Of a DNA stretch of 64,000 nt, positions 23,485-30,897 are shown piece after piece. A program made the position numbers and the translations under genes. Numbering within the stretch: position 1 is the first letter of the stretch; every line of letters starts with the position of its first letter. The DNA is from 3-1-20CM-4-69-9 sp963755605 (GTDB lineage Bacteria > Actinomycetota > Thermoleophilia > Gaiellales > Gaiellaceae), in assembly GCA_963755605.1 (NCBI GenBank), contig CAVWKK010000007.1, forward strand, positions 186,001-250,000, read 5' to 3'. A model generated the notes under the pieces. It did no database searches and had not been told where the DNA came from. It saw only the letters and a program-made list of their open reading frames with translations.

Positions 23485-24795
23485 CTACGCGTCGACTCGT
23501 TCGATCTGCGCACCGAGTGCGCGCAGACGCTCGTCGATCCGCTCGTAGCCCTTGTCGATCTGGTAGACGGCGCCGATCGTCGACGAGCCTTCGGCGCAGA
23601 GCCCGGCGAGCAGCATCGCCATCCCCGCACGGATGTCCGGGCTCTCCATTCTCTGACCGCGGAGCTGTGACGGGCCGGTGATCACAGCGCGGTGTGGGTC
23701 GCACAGGATGATCCGCGCGCCCATGCTCACGAGCTTGTCCGTGAAGAACAGGCGGTTCTCGAACATCTTCTCGAACATCAGCATCGTCCCGGCCGACTGC
23801 GTCGCGACCGTGAGCGCGACCGACGTCAGGTCCGAGGGAAATGCCGGCCACGGCCCGTCCTCGATCTTGGGGATGTAGCCGCCGAGGTCGTCCTGCACGG
23901 CGAGCTGCTGGCGCGGTGGCACACGCACGAAGTCCTCACCCTGCTCCACCTCGACGCCGAACTTCGCGAACCCGTGCAGGATCGAGACGAGGTCCGGCTG
24001 CTTGACGCCGTCGATCGTCACGTCGCCACCGGTGATCGCGGCGAGCCCGATGAAGCTGCCGACCTCGATGTGGTCCGGCCCGATGCTCCACTCCGCGCCG
24101 TGCAGCGACTCGACGCCGGTGATGCGCAAGACGTTGGACTCGATCCCCTCGATCTGGGCGCCAAGCGCGACGAGGAAGCGGCACAGGTCTTGCACGTGAG
24201 GCTCGCAGGCGGCATTGCCGATCACCGTCTCGCCCGGCGTCAGGGCTGCGGCCATCAGCGCGTTCTCGGTCGCCATGACGCTCGCCTCGTCGAGGAAGAT
24301 ATGACGTCCGCGCAGGGCGCCGGCGCGCATCTCGTAGCGGCGGCCGATCTCGATCTGCGCTCCGAGCTCGGCGAACGCGTGAATGTGGGGATCGAGCCGG
24401 CGCCGCCCGATCACGTCGCCGCCGGGCGGTGGCGCGCTCACGGCCCCGAGCCGTGCGAGCAGGGGACCGGCGAGCAGGAACGACGCGCGCATCCTGCTGC
24501 AGAGCTCCTCGTCGAGCTCCGACTTCGTCACCTCGGCGGCCTGAACCCGCACGTCGTTCGGGCCGGTCCACTCGGCCTCCGCGCCGATGTCGTTCAGCAG
24601 CTCCAGCATCGTCTCGACATCGACAATGCGCGGCACGTTGTGCAGCACGACCGGCTCCGACGTGAGCAGGCAGGCGGCGAGGATCGGGAGAGCTCCGTTC
24701 TTGTTGCCGGCGGCCTGGATTCGTCCCTGCAGCGGCCGTCCGCCTTCGATGACGAAGCACTCGGCCGCACGCCCGATGACGGCGGTCTGGGACAT
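23485..24795 (-). CDS. murA: UDP-N-acetylglucosamine 1-carboxyvinyltransferase (Asp-type MurA)
   Basis: MurA starts peptidoglycan synthesis by adding enolpyruvate to UDP-GlcNAc. The 436-residue protein has AAGNKNGALPILAACLLTSE, RMRASFLLAGPLLAR, DPHIHAF and the C-terminal DIRAGMAMLLAGL. The loop that carries the catalytic and fosfomycin-alkylated Cys in E. coli (PGGCxIG) reads PPGGDVIGRR: the Cys is Asp. The same change in Mycobacterium MurA gives intrinsic fosfomycin resistance. The ATG is six bases after TAGGCT. Confidence 0.96.
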   Translation of the reverse strand: MSQTAVIGRAAECFVIEGGRPLQGRIQAAGNKNGALPILAACLLTSEPVVLHNVPRIVDVETMLELLNDIGAEAEWTGPNDVRVQAAEVTKSELDEELCSRMRASFLLAGPLLARLGAVSAPPPGGDVIGRRRLDPHIHAFAELGAQIEIGRRYEMRAGALRGRHIFLDEASVMATENALMAAALTPGETVIGNAACEPHVQDLCRFLVALGAQIEGIESNVLRITGVESLHGAEWSIGPDHIEVGSFIGLAAITGGDVTIDGVKQPDLVSILHGFAKFGVEVEQGEDFVRVPPRQQLAVQDDLGGYIPKIEDGPWPAFPSDLTSVALTVATQSAGTMLMFEKMFENRLFFTDKLVSMGARIILCDPHRAVITGPSQLRGQRMESPDIRAGMAMLLAGLCAEGSSTIGAVYQIDKGYERIDERLRALGAQIERVDA

Positions 24796-24800
24796 CGCGG

Positions 24801-24807
24801 TAGCCTA
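24801..24807. promoter_or_regulatory. Shared bidirectional -10 element (TAGCCTA), murA / HD gene
   Basis: The symmetric heptamer serves TAGGCT toward murA (six bases to ATG) and TAGCCT toward the HD gene (nine bases to GTG). The start codons are exactly 20 bases apart. Neither gene has a Shine-Dalgarno sequence. Confidence 0.6.
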
Positions 24808-24815
24808 CCCATGCC

Positions 24816-25400
24816 GTGGAAACGACACGCGAACGGGCCTGGGAGACTTTGACGAAGTACACGCAGAGCGAGGCCCTCCGCCGCCACGCGCTGGCCGTCG
24901 AGGCGTCGACCGGCTGGTATGCGCGCCACTTCGGCGAGGACGAGGAACTGTGGCGCGTCGTCGCGCTCCTCCACGACTTCGACTACGAGATCCATCCCAC
25001 GCTCGACAAGCATCCGCAGGACGGTGCGCCGATCCTGCGCGAGGAGGGCTACCCCGAGGTCGTGATCGAGGCGGTGCTCTCGCACGCGGAGCACCTGGAG
25101 ATGCCGCGCGACACGAAGCTCAAGCAAACGCTCTTTGCTTGCGACGAGCTGTCGGGCTTCATCCACGCCTGTGGCCTCGTGCGTCCGACCGGGATCGACG
25201 GGCTCGAGCCGAAGTCGGTGAAGAAGAAGCTCAAGCAACCCTCGTTCGCCGCCGGTGTACATCGCGACGAGGTCTATGCAGGAGCTGAAGGACTCGGGAT
25301 CGAGCTCGACGATCACATCCGTAACGTCGTCGAGGCACTGCAGCCGATCGCGCCGGAGCTCGGCCTACGCACCGCAGAGACGGAGGCGCAGGCATCGTGA
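24816..25400 (+). CDS. HD-domain phosphohydrolase-like protein
   Basis: The 194-residue protein has one HD domain: SEALRRHALAVEAS, ALLHDFDYEIHP (metal-binding HD), and AVLSHAEHLEMP. This is the family often annotated HDIG-domain hydrolase; the substrate is unknown. GTG start. The next gene (VOC) overlaps it by four bases. It diverges from murA by 20 bases. Confidence 0.88.
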   Translation: METTRERAWETLTKYTQSEALRRHALAVEASTGWYARHFGEDEELWRVVALLHDFDYEIHPTLDKHPQDGAPILREEGYPEVVIEAVLSHAEHLEMPRDTKLKQTLFACDELSGFIHACGLVRPTGIDGLEPKSVKKKLKQPSFAAGVHRDEVYAGAEGLGIELDDHIRNVVEALQPIAPELGLRTAETEAQAS

Positions 25401-25792
25401 CCCCGCAGCTCGACTTCTTCGGAATCGTCGTCAGCGACATGGCGCGCTCCGTCGCGTTCTATCGCCTGCTCGGTCTCGAGTTTCCGGAAGGCGCCGAGAC
25501 CGAGTCGCACGTGGAGGCGCCGCTTCCCGGCGGCCTTCGCTATGCGCTCGACACCGAAGACGTGATGCGGTCCTTCGATCCGGAGTGGCAGCGCCCATCG
25601 GGAGGACACGCCGTCGGGGGTGCGTTCCGGTGCGACTCCCCCGGCGAGGTCAACCGCGTCTACGAGGAGCTGCTCACGGCCGGCGCCACGGAGCACAAAG
25701 CGCCGTGGGATGCGTTCTGGGGCATGCGCTACGCGCAGCTGAAGGACCCGGACGGCACCGTGATCGACCTGTACGCGCCGCTCCCCACCTAG
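25397..25792 (+). CDS. VOC family (glyoxalase/bleomycin-resistance fold) protein
   Basis: The 131-residue protein has paired beta-alpha-beta-beta-beta units: LDFFGIVVSDMARSVAFYRL, GLEFPEGAETESHVEAPLPG and FWGMRYAQLKDPDGTVIDLY. The last is the canonical VOC ending with a metal-binding acid. Substrate unknown. It is co-translated with the HD gene. Confidence 0.92.
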   Translation: MTPQLDFFGIVVSDMARSVAFYRLLGLEFPEGAETESHVEAPLPGGLRYALDTEDVMRSFDPEWQRPSGGHAVGGAFRCDSPGEVNRVYEELLTAGATEHKAPWDAFWGMRYAQLKDPDGTVIDLYAPLPT

Positions 25793-25806
25793 AAGCAGGC
25801 AATGGT

Positions 25807-26887
25807 TCAGCCGGCGAGCCCGGCCAGCAGCCGCTCGACGTCGTCCTCGTTCGTCCACCAGCCGCACGACGCGCGCAGCCAGCCCGTTCCCGGAAGGTCG
25901 CGCACGACCACCCCGGCGTCATAGAGCCGGGCGGCGTCCGACCGCGGGCTCGCCCGGAGGAACGAAGGAGACGAGCGTCCCTTCGCCGTCACCGATCACG
26001 TCGTACCGCTCACGCAGTCGAGTGCGGCACAGGGCGGCGATCTCCGCCGCGCGCTCGTAACGCCAGTCGGGTGCGCCGTCGAGCGCGGCCTCGAGACCGG
26101 CGAGCGCCGGAGTGGCGAGCCATCCCGAGTCGAAGCGCGCGGCGCCGTTCGATGGCACGAAGGTTCCGTCGGGCTCGATCGACTGCTGTGCGAAGGAGCT
26201 CGGGATCGCGACCTTCAACGCCTCGGGATCGCGCACGTACAGAGCGCCCAGCGGTTCAGGGCCGCAGAGCCATTTTTGACAGGAGACGGTGTAGAAGTCG
26301 ATCGCCCCCACCTCGACAGGCATCGCTCCGACCGATTGCGCGCCGTCGACGAGCACGGGTAATCCCGTTTTCTCTTTGAGCTCGTCGACGGGCAGCGTCT
26401 GGCCGGTCGTCCAGAGCACGTGTGACAGCGCGAGCAACTTCGTCTTCGGCGTGATGCACGCGAGAATCGTGTCGACCGCGTCAGCCGTCGGGCGCGCCCC
26501 CACCTCCGCGACCCGGACACGAGCGCCGGAGACGTTGAGCGGCAGCAGCAACCCGGGATGCTCGGAGCTCGTCGTCACGACTTCGTCGCCGGGCCCGAGC
26601 TCGACGCCTGCAACGACGATGTTGCAGCCGTCCGTCGTCGAGCTGGTCAAGGCAATGTGCTCCGGCGTCGTTCCGATCAGGTTCGCGATCTGGCCGCGGA
26701 CGGCCGTGCGCAGCGCGAGCACGCTTTCGAACCACGCCTTGCCACCGCGTCCGTGCTCCTGGTCGAACGCGAGCCGAGCCTCCGCAGCTGCGAGCGTCGC
26801 GCGGGAGAGCGGCCCGAGCGTGCCGGCGTTCAGGTAGGCGAAGCGCTCCAGCACTGGGAACTCGGCGCGTGCTTCCTCGAACGTCAC
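25807..26887 (-). pseudogene. Class V aminotransferase / cysteine-desulfurase-like protein, single frameshift
   Basis: The first frame (GTG 26887, GGGAGG upstream) gives FAYLNAGTLGPLSRATLAAA, TSSTTDGCNIVVAGVELGPG, SSEHPGLLLPL, LVDGAQSVGAMPVEVGAIDF and the PLP lysine in SCQKWLCGPEPLG. It hits a stop at 25919 after EGTLVSFVPPGEPA. The next frame continues with RLYDAGVVVRDLPGTGWLRA and SCGWWTNEDDVERLLAGLAG, the expected C-terminus. A one-base indel near 25940-25960 explains this. Function (desulfurase, epimerase or selenocysteine-lyase type) is not resolved. Confidence 0.8.
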
Positions 26888-27693
26888 GATACGACCTCCC
26901 TTTCGACCGGTGCGTGATCCGAAAGCAGCAGCCCGTGCGAGGCGCGCCGCTCGAGCGGCCAGCGTACTGGTGGCGACGCGTCGAGCCCACGTACGAGCAC
27001 ATGGTCGATCCCTGTCGCGGTCGGGCCTGAGAAGCCCCACTGTGCCGAGGTGAGCTCGGCGAGCATCCGAGAATTGCGCAGGCTCAGGTTGAGGTCGCCG
27101 CAGAACAGCACGGGCTCGTCGGGGCGCGCAACGCCGTCGACGAATACGGCGGCTCGCAGCAGCTCGGCGTCCGGTATGCGCTTGTCCGCCGACCCGGTCA
27201 GGTGGCTGTTCGCGACGACGAGCGTCCCTTGCTGACGGCGGACGCGCGCGACCTGGCACACGCGGCGCTCCTTGCCCCAGGCCAGCCGCGCCAGGAGCCC
27301 GAGGCGGCTCCTCCGTGCTTGCGCCCGTCGATAGCGGAAGGAGTTGAGGATCACGTGCCGCGTCTCGGCGACTTCCAGCCCCGGGCCGAGCAGGATCGCG
27401 TTCGCCTGGCCCGTGAAGGCCGAGCGAAGCAGGCCGTGGTTCAGATCGGTGAGCGCACGCCCGACCGCGGAGGTCGACGGCAAGGGGCCGATCATCGGAC
27501 GCGCGGCGACGGCACCGACAGCGGTGTAGCCGCTCCAGCCTTCGAGCTCCTGGAGCGCCCACACCGGCACCTCCTGCAGGCAGAGCACGTCGGGACGGTC
27601 CGCCGTCGCGAGCCGCACCATCTCTTCGAGGAAGGCCCTTCGACCCGGCGGCTGCGTGTTCCCGTGGAACAGATTCCAGGTCCGGACGAGCAG
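26884..27693 (-). CDS. Endonuclease/exonuclease/phosphatase family protein, probable CUG start
   Basis: The fold is shown by LVRTWNLFHGNTQPPGRR, LATADRPDVLCLQEV, VVANSHLTG, PDEPVLFCGDLNL, and the terminal GIDHVLVRG and LSDHAPVERE (metal and catalytic His). It may act on DNA or phosphodiesters. The only canonical in-frame start (ATG 27747) would lie inside the divergent GT4 gene. A CTG at 27693, seven bases after TACAGT, is where homology starts, so I place the start there. The stop overlaps the aminotransferase start (GTGA). Confidence 0.88.
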   Translation of the reverse strand: MLVRTWNLFHGNTQPPGRRAFLEEMVRLATADRPDVLCLQEVPVWALQELEGWSGYTAVGAVAARPMIGPLPSTSAVGRALTDLNHGLLRSAFTGQANAILLGPGLEVAETRHVILNSFRYRRAQARRSRLGLLARLAWGKERRVCQVARVRRQQGTLVVANSHLTGSADKRIPDAELLRAAVFVDGVARPDEPVLFCGDLNLSLRNSRMLAELTSAQWGFSGPTATGIDHVLVRGLDASPPVRWPLERRASHGLLLSDHAPVEREVVS

Positions 27694-27699
27694 GCGTTC

Positions 27700-27706
27700 T
27701 ACTGTA
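27700..27706. promoter_or_regulatory. Shared bidirectional -10 element (TACTGTA), nuclease / GT4
   Basis: TACTGT is seven bases before the GT4 ATG. TACAGT on the other strand is seven bases before the nuclease CTG. It is the same heptamer as at queF. Confidence 0.6.
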
Positions 27707-27712
27707 CTGCGG

Positions 27713-28759
27713 ATGCGTGTCGTCCTCGCGGACCCCCCCGCGTTCACTCCGGCCTACGACCACGAGCTGGCGGCTGCTCTTGCACGCGCGGGCGTGGACG
27801 TAGAGCTCGTCACTGCGCACTTCCGGTTCGGAGAGACTCCCGCGCCTGCCGGCTACCGGCGGAGCGAGCCCTTCTATCCGCTGTCGTCGCGGCTCTTCCG
27901 GCGTTCTCGCTTGCGCATCCCTTTCAAGGTCGTCGAGCACGTACCGGGAACCGCGGCACTCTTGCGGCGCCGGCCCGACGTGCTGCACCTGCAGTGGCTC
28001 GCCGCACCGGAGCTCGATCGCCTGCTGTTCAGGCCGCGCGTTCCGTCGGTGTTCACCGCGCACGACCTGCTGCCGCGACGCACGGCGGCGAAGAGCGAGC
28101 TGTGGCGCGGCCTGCTTGCCCGTTTCGATCGCGTCATCGTGCACAGCAGCCGGGGTCGAGAGCGTCTCGCAGACTTCGGCGTCGACGCGACGGTCATCCC
28201 GCACCCCGTTTTTCCGAGCGACCCGGTGCGCAGCGACGACGGGCGTACGCTGCTCTGTCTCGGAACGATTCGTCCGTACAAGGGAACCGGTGATGCCGTT
28301 GCCGCCGCGAAGCAGATCGAAGGCGCACGGTTGATCGTGGCCGGCGATCCGGTCGAGCCGGTGAACGGCTACCGCCGCGAGGCCGGCGACATCGCCGAGT
28401 GGCGCCTTGGGTATCTCTCGCATGCGGAGCTCGAACGCGCGCTCGGCGACGCGACGGTCGCGCTCTTTCCCTACAAGCCGGAGCTCGACCAGAGCGGTGC
28501 GCTGCTGCAGGCGCTCGGAGCAGGCGTGCCAGCCGTCGCCTACGACGTCGGCGGTGTGGCGGAGCCGATCTCGCAATTCGGCGCCGGCCGGGTTGTGCCG
28601 GCCGGGGACGTCGCCGCGCTCGCCGCCGCCGCGCGCGAGCTCCTCGACGACCCTGCTGCGCTCGAAGCCGCACGGGCCGGTGCCCGCCGCGCGCGTGAGA
28701 CGTTGACCTGGGATGCGGCGGCGGCGGCTCACCTCCAGGTGTATCGGGAGCTCACATGA
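27713..28759 (+). CDS. Glycosyltransferase family 4 (GT-B) protein
   Basis: The 348-residue GT-B protein begins RVVLADPPAFTPAYDHELAA and has an N-terminal acceptor domain (PDVLHLQWLAAPELD, SVFTAHDLLPR) and a C-terminal donor domain (LLCLGTIRPYKGTGDAVAAA, then FPYKPELDQSGALLQALGAG, the EX7E-type region). It probably transfers a hexose from a nucleotide sugar; donor and acceptor unknown. It is the head of GT4-hypothetical-GH15, each overlapping the next by four bases. Confidence 0.92.
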   Translation: MRVVLADPPAFTPAYDHELAAALARAGVDVELVTAHFRFGETPAPAGYRRSEPFYPLSSRLFRRSRLRIPFKVVEHVPGTAALLRRRPDVLHLQWLAAPELDRLLFRPRVPSVFTAHDLLPRRTAAKSELWRGLLARFDRVIVHSSRGRERLADFGVDATVIPHPVFPSDPVRSDDGRTLLCLGTIRPYKGTGDAVAAAKQIEGARLIVAGDPVEPVNGYRREAGDIAEWRLGYLSHAELERALGDATVALFPYKPELDQSGALLQALGAGVPAVAYDVGGVAEPISQFGAGRVVPAGDVAALAAAARELLDDPAALEAARAGARRARETLTWDAAAAAHLQVYRELT

Positions 28760-29070
28760 GGCTTCGCCGCGCACGCTTCTCCGAGCTGATCGAGCGGCAG
28801 CTCGATCTCTTCGAGCGCGAACAGCGGGGCTTGATCTCGGACTGCATCGCCGCCGAGCAGGCCTACAACAAGGCCGAGCGCGGCGAGGCTGAGGAACGGT
28901 ACGGCGACTACGTCGACCTGGTCGAGACCGGGACCGAGCTGCTCGCCGACCTGCGGGACAATTTCGCGTCGACCCTCGACGACGACGCGACGGAGGAGTA
29001 CGAGCAGGCTTTCAACCGCGGCGTGCTGCGACGTTTCCGGCGCTTCGCCCTGGAAATCGAGGACCGATGA
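28756..29070 (+). CDS. Small helical hypothetical protein
   Basis: A 104-residue acidic protein, almost all helix by composition (FSELIERQLDLFEREQRGLI, AYNKAERGEAEERYGDYVDL). There is no signal peptide or known motif. It is coupled by ATGA overlaps to the GT4 gene before it and the GH15 gene after it, so it probably serves the same sugar-related process. I do not recognise the family. Confidence 0.75.
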   Translation: MRLRRARFSELIERQLDLFEREQRGLISDCIAAEQAYNKAERGEAEERYGDYVDLVETGTELLADLRDNFASTLDDDATEEYEQAFNRGVLRRFRRFALEIEDR

Positions 29071-30890
29071 CCGCGAAGATCGAGGACTACGCCCTCATCG
29101 GCGACCTCCAGACGAGTGCGCTCGTCGGCCGCGACGGCTCGATCGACTGGGCGTGCTTCCCGCGCTTCGACTCGGGCGCCTGCTTCGCCGCGCTGCTCGG
29201 CACGCCCGACCACGGACGGTGGATCGTCGCGCCCCGCTCGGATGCGTGGAGAGGCGAACGCCGCTATCACCCGCGCACGCTCGTGCTCGAGACGGAGTGG
29301 GAAACCGACAGCGGAGCCATTCGGGTGCTCGACTTCATGCCGCCGCGCGGCAAGGCCCCGGACATCGTGCGCATCGTCGAAGGCGTGCGCGGACATGTCG
29401 AGATGTTTTCCGAGCTGGTCGTTCGCTTCGACTACGGCGGCACGATTCCCTGGGTTCGTCGCATCGACGATGGACGGATCGCGGTGGCGGGGCCCGACGG
29501 ACTGTGCTTCCGGACCCCGGTCGAGCATCGCGGCGAGAACATGCGCACCATCGGCGAGTTCGTCGTCAAGAAGGGCGAGCGGGTGCCGTTCGTGCTCACC
29601 TGGTATCCGTCGAACCAGCGGCCGCCGCAGCCGATCGACGCGGAGCACGCGCTCACCCAGACGATCGACTACTGGGAGGACTGGGCCGCGAAGTGCGACT
29701 ACGGCGGCAAGTGGAAGGAGGACGTCCACGCTTCGCTCGCGGTGTTGAAGGCGCTCACCTATTCGCCGACGGGTGGAATCGTGGCGGCGCCGACGACATC
29801 GCTCCCCGAAAAGATCGGTGGGGAGCGGAACTGGGACTACCGCTATTGCTGGCTGCGCGACGCGACGCTGACGCTGCTCGCGTTTCTCAACGCCGGCTAT
29901 CTCGAGGAGGCCCGGGCCTGGCGGGTGTGGCTGCTTCGCGCTGCCGCCGGTGATCCGTCGGCGCTGCAGATCATGTACGGGGTCGCGGGCGAGCGGCGGC
30001 TCGTGGAGACGACGCTCGACTGGCTGCCGGGTTTTGCCGGGTCGAAGCCGGTCCGGGTGGGCAATGCCGCCGCCGAGCAGTTCCAGCTCGACGTCTACGG
30101 CGAGGTGCTCGACGCGATGCACCAGGGCCGGATCCACAAGCTCGTGCGATCCAAGGAGTCGTGGGCACTGCAGCGGAAGCTGCTCGGGTTCCTCGAAGAC
30201 GCGTGGCACGAGCCCGACGAGGGGATCTGGGAGGTGCGCGGCCCGCGGCGGCACTTCACGCACTCGAAGGTGATGGCCTGGGTCGCGTTCGACCGCGGCG
30301 TGCAGGCGGTCGAGCGTTTCGACCGGGCCGGTCCGGTCGAGCGTTGGCGCGAGATCCGGACCGAGATCCATCGCGACGTGTGCGAGCACGGCTACGACCC
30401 TGAGCTGAACTCGTTCACGCAGTTCTATGGGTCGAAACGGCTCGACGCGAGCCTCCTGATGATCCCGCTCATCGGTTTCCTGCCCGCTGACGATCCGCGC
30501 ATGGTAGGAACCGTGGCGGCGATCGAGCGCGAGCTCGTGCACGACGGTTTCGTCTACCGCTACCAGCACGACGAGGAAGGGAGAAGCGTCGACGGTCTTC
30601 CTCCGGGCGAAGGCGCGTTCCTGCCCTGCACCTTCTGGCTGGTCGACAACTTCGCGCTGCAGGGACGGTTCGACGAGGCGGAGGAGCTGTTCCAGCGGCT
30701 CCTCGATCTTCGCAACGACGTCGGCCTCCTGGCGGAAGAGTGGGATCCGGAGGCGAAACGGCAGCTCGGCAACTTTCCGCAGGCGTTCACGCACGTCGCG
30801 CTCGTCAACACCGCGTTCAACCTCGATCGGCAGGAGCAGCGTTCGACGATGAAACAGCGCGCGCCGCACGACGACCCGACGGCGTACTGA
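29067..30890 (+). CDS. Glycoside hydrolase family 15 protein (trehalase/glucoamylase-like)
   Basis: The 607-residue protein has the bacterial GH15 layout: an N-terminal beta-sandwich (IEDYALIGDLQTSALVGRDG, SIDWACFPRFDS) and an (alpha/alpha)6 catalytic barrel with NWDYRYCWLRDATLT (general acid region) and CTFWLVDNFALQGR with AEEWDPEAKRQLGNFPQAFT (catalytic base region). There is no signal peptide, so it is cytoplasmic. Trehalase activity is known for actinobacterial relatives; glucoamylase is the alternative. It ends seven bases from the convergent dnaE2. Confidence 0.94.
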   Translation: MTAKIEDYALIGDLQTSALVGRDGSIDWACFPRFDSGACFAALLGTPDHGRWIVAPRSDAWRGERRYHPRTLVLETEWETDSGAIRVLDFMPPRGKAPDIVRIVEGVRGHVEMFSELVVRFDYGGTIPWVRRIDDGRIAVAGPDGLCFRTPVEHRGENMRTIGEFVVKKGERVPFVLTWYPSNQRPPQPIDAEHALTQTIDYWEDWAAKCDYGGKWKEDVHASLAVLKALTYSPTGGIVAAPTTSLPEKIGGERNWDYRYCWLRDATLTLLAFLNAGYLEEARAWRVWLLRAAAGDPSALQIMYGVAGERRLVETTLDWLPGFAGSKPVRVGNAAAEQFQLDVYGEVLDAMHQGRIHKLVRSKESWALQRKLLGFLEDAWHEPDEGIWEVRGPRRHFTHSKVMAWVAFDRGVQAVERFDRAGPVERWREIRTEIHRDVCEHGYDPELNSFTQFYGSKRLDASLLMIPLIGFLPADDPRMVGTVAAIERELVHDGFVYRYQHDEEGRSVDGLPPGEGAFLPCTFWLVDNFALQGRFDEAEELFQRLLDLRNDVGLLAEEWDPEAKRQLGNFPQAFTHVALVNTAFNLDRQEQRSTMKQRAPHDDPTAY

Positions 30891-30897
30891 ATGCCGG

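Noticed and set aside
25919..28774. A 951-codon minus-strand open frame spanning the nuclease and GT4 region
   Set aside because: Only its last 323 codons are the aminotransferase; the rest is an Arg/Pro-rich antisense shadow typical of high-GC DNA and lies opposite or out of frame with real genes.
28908..30869. A 653-codon open frame opposite GH15
   Set aside because: The plus-strand GH15 has clear family motifs; the antisense sequence is low-complexity Arg/Leu/Val with no recognisable domain.
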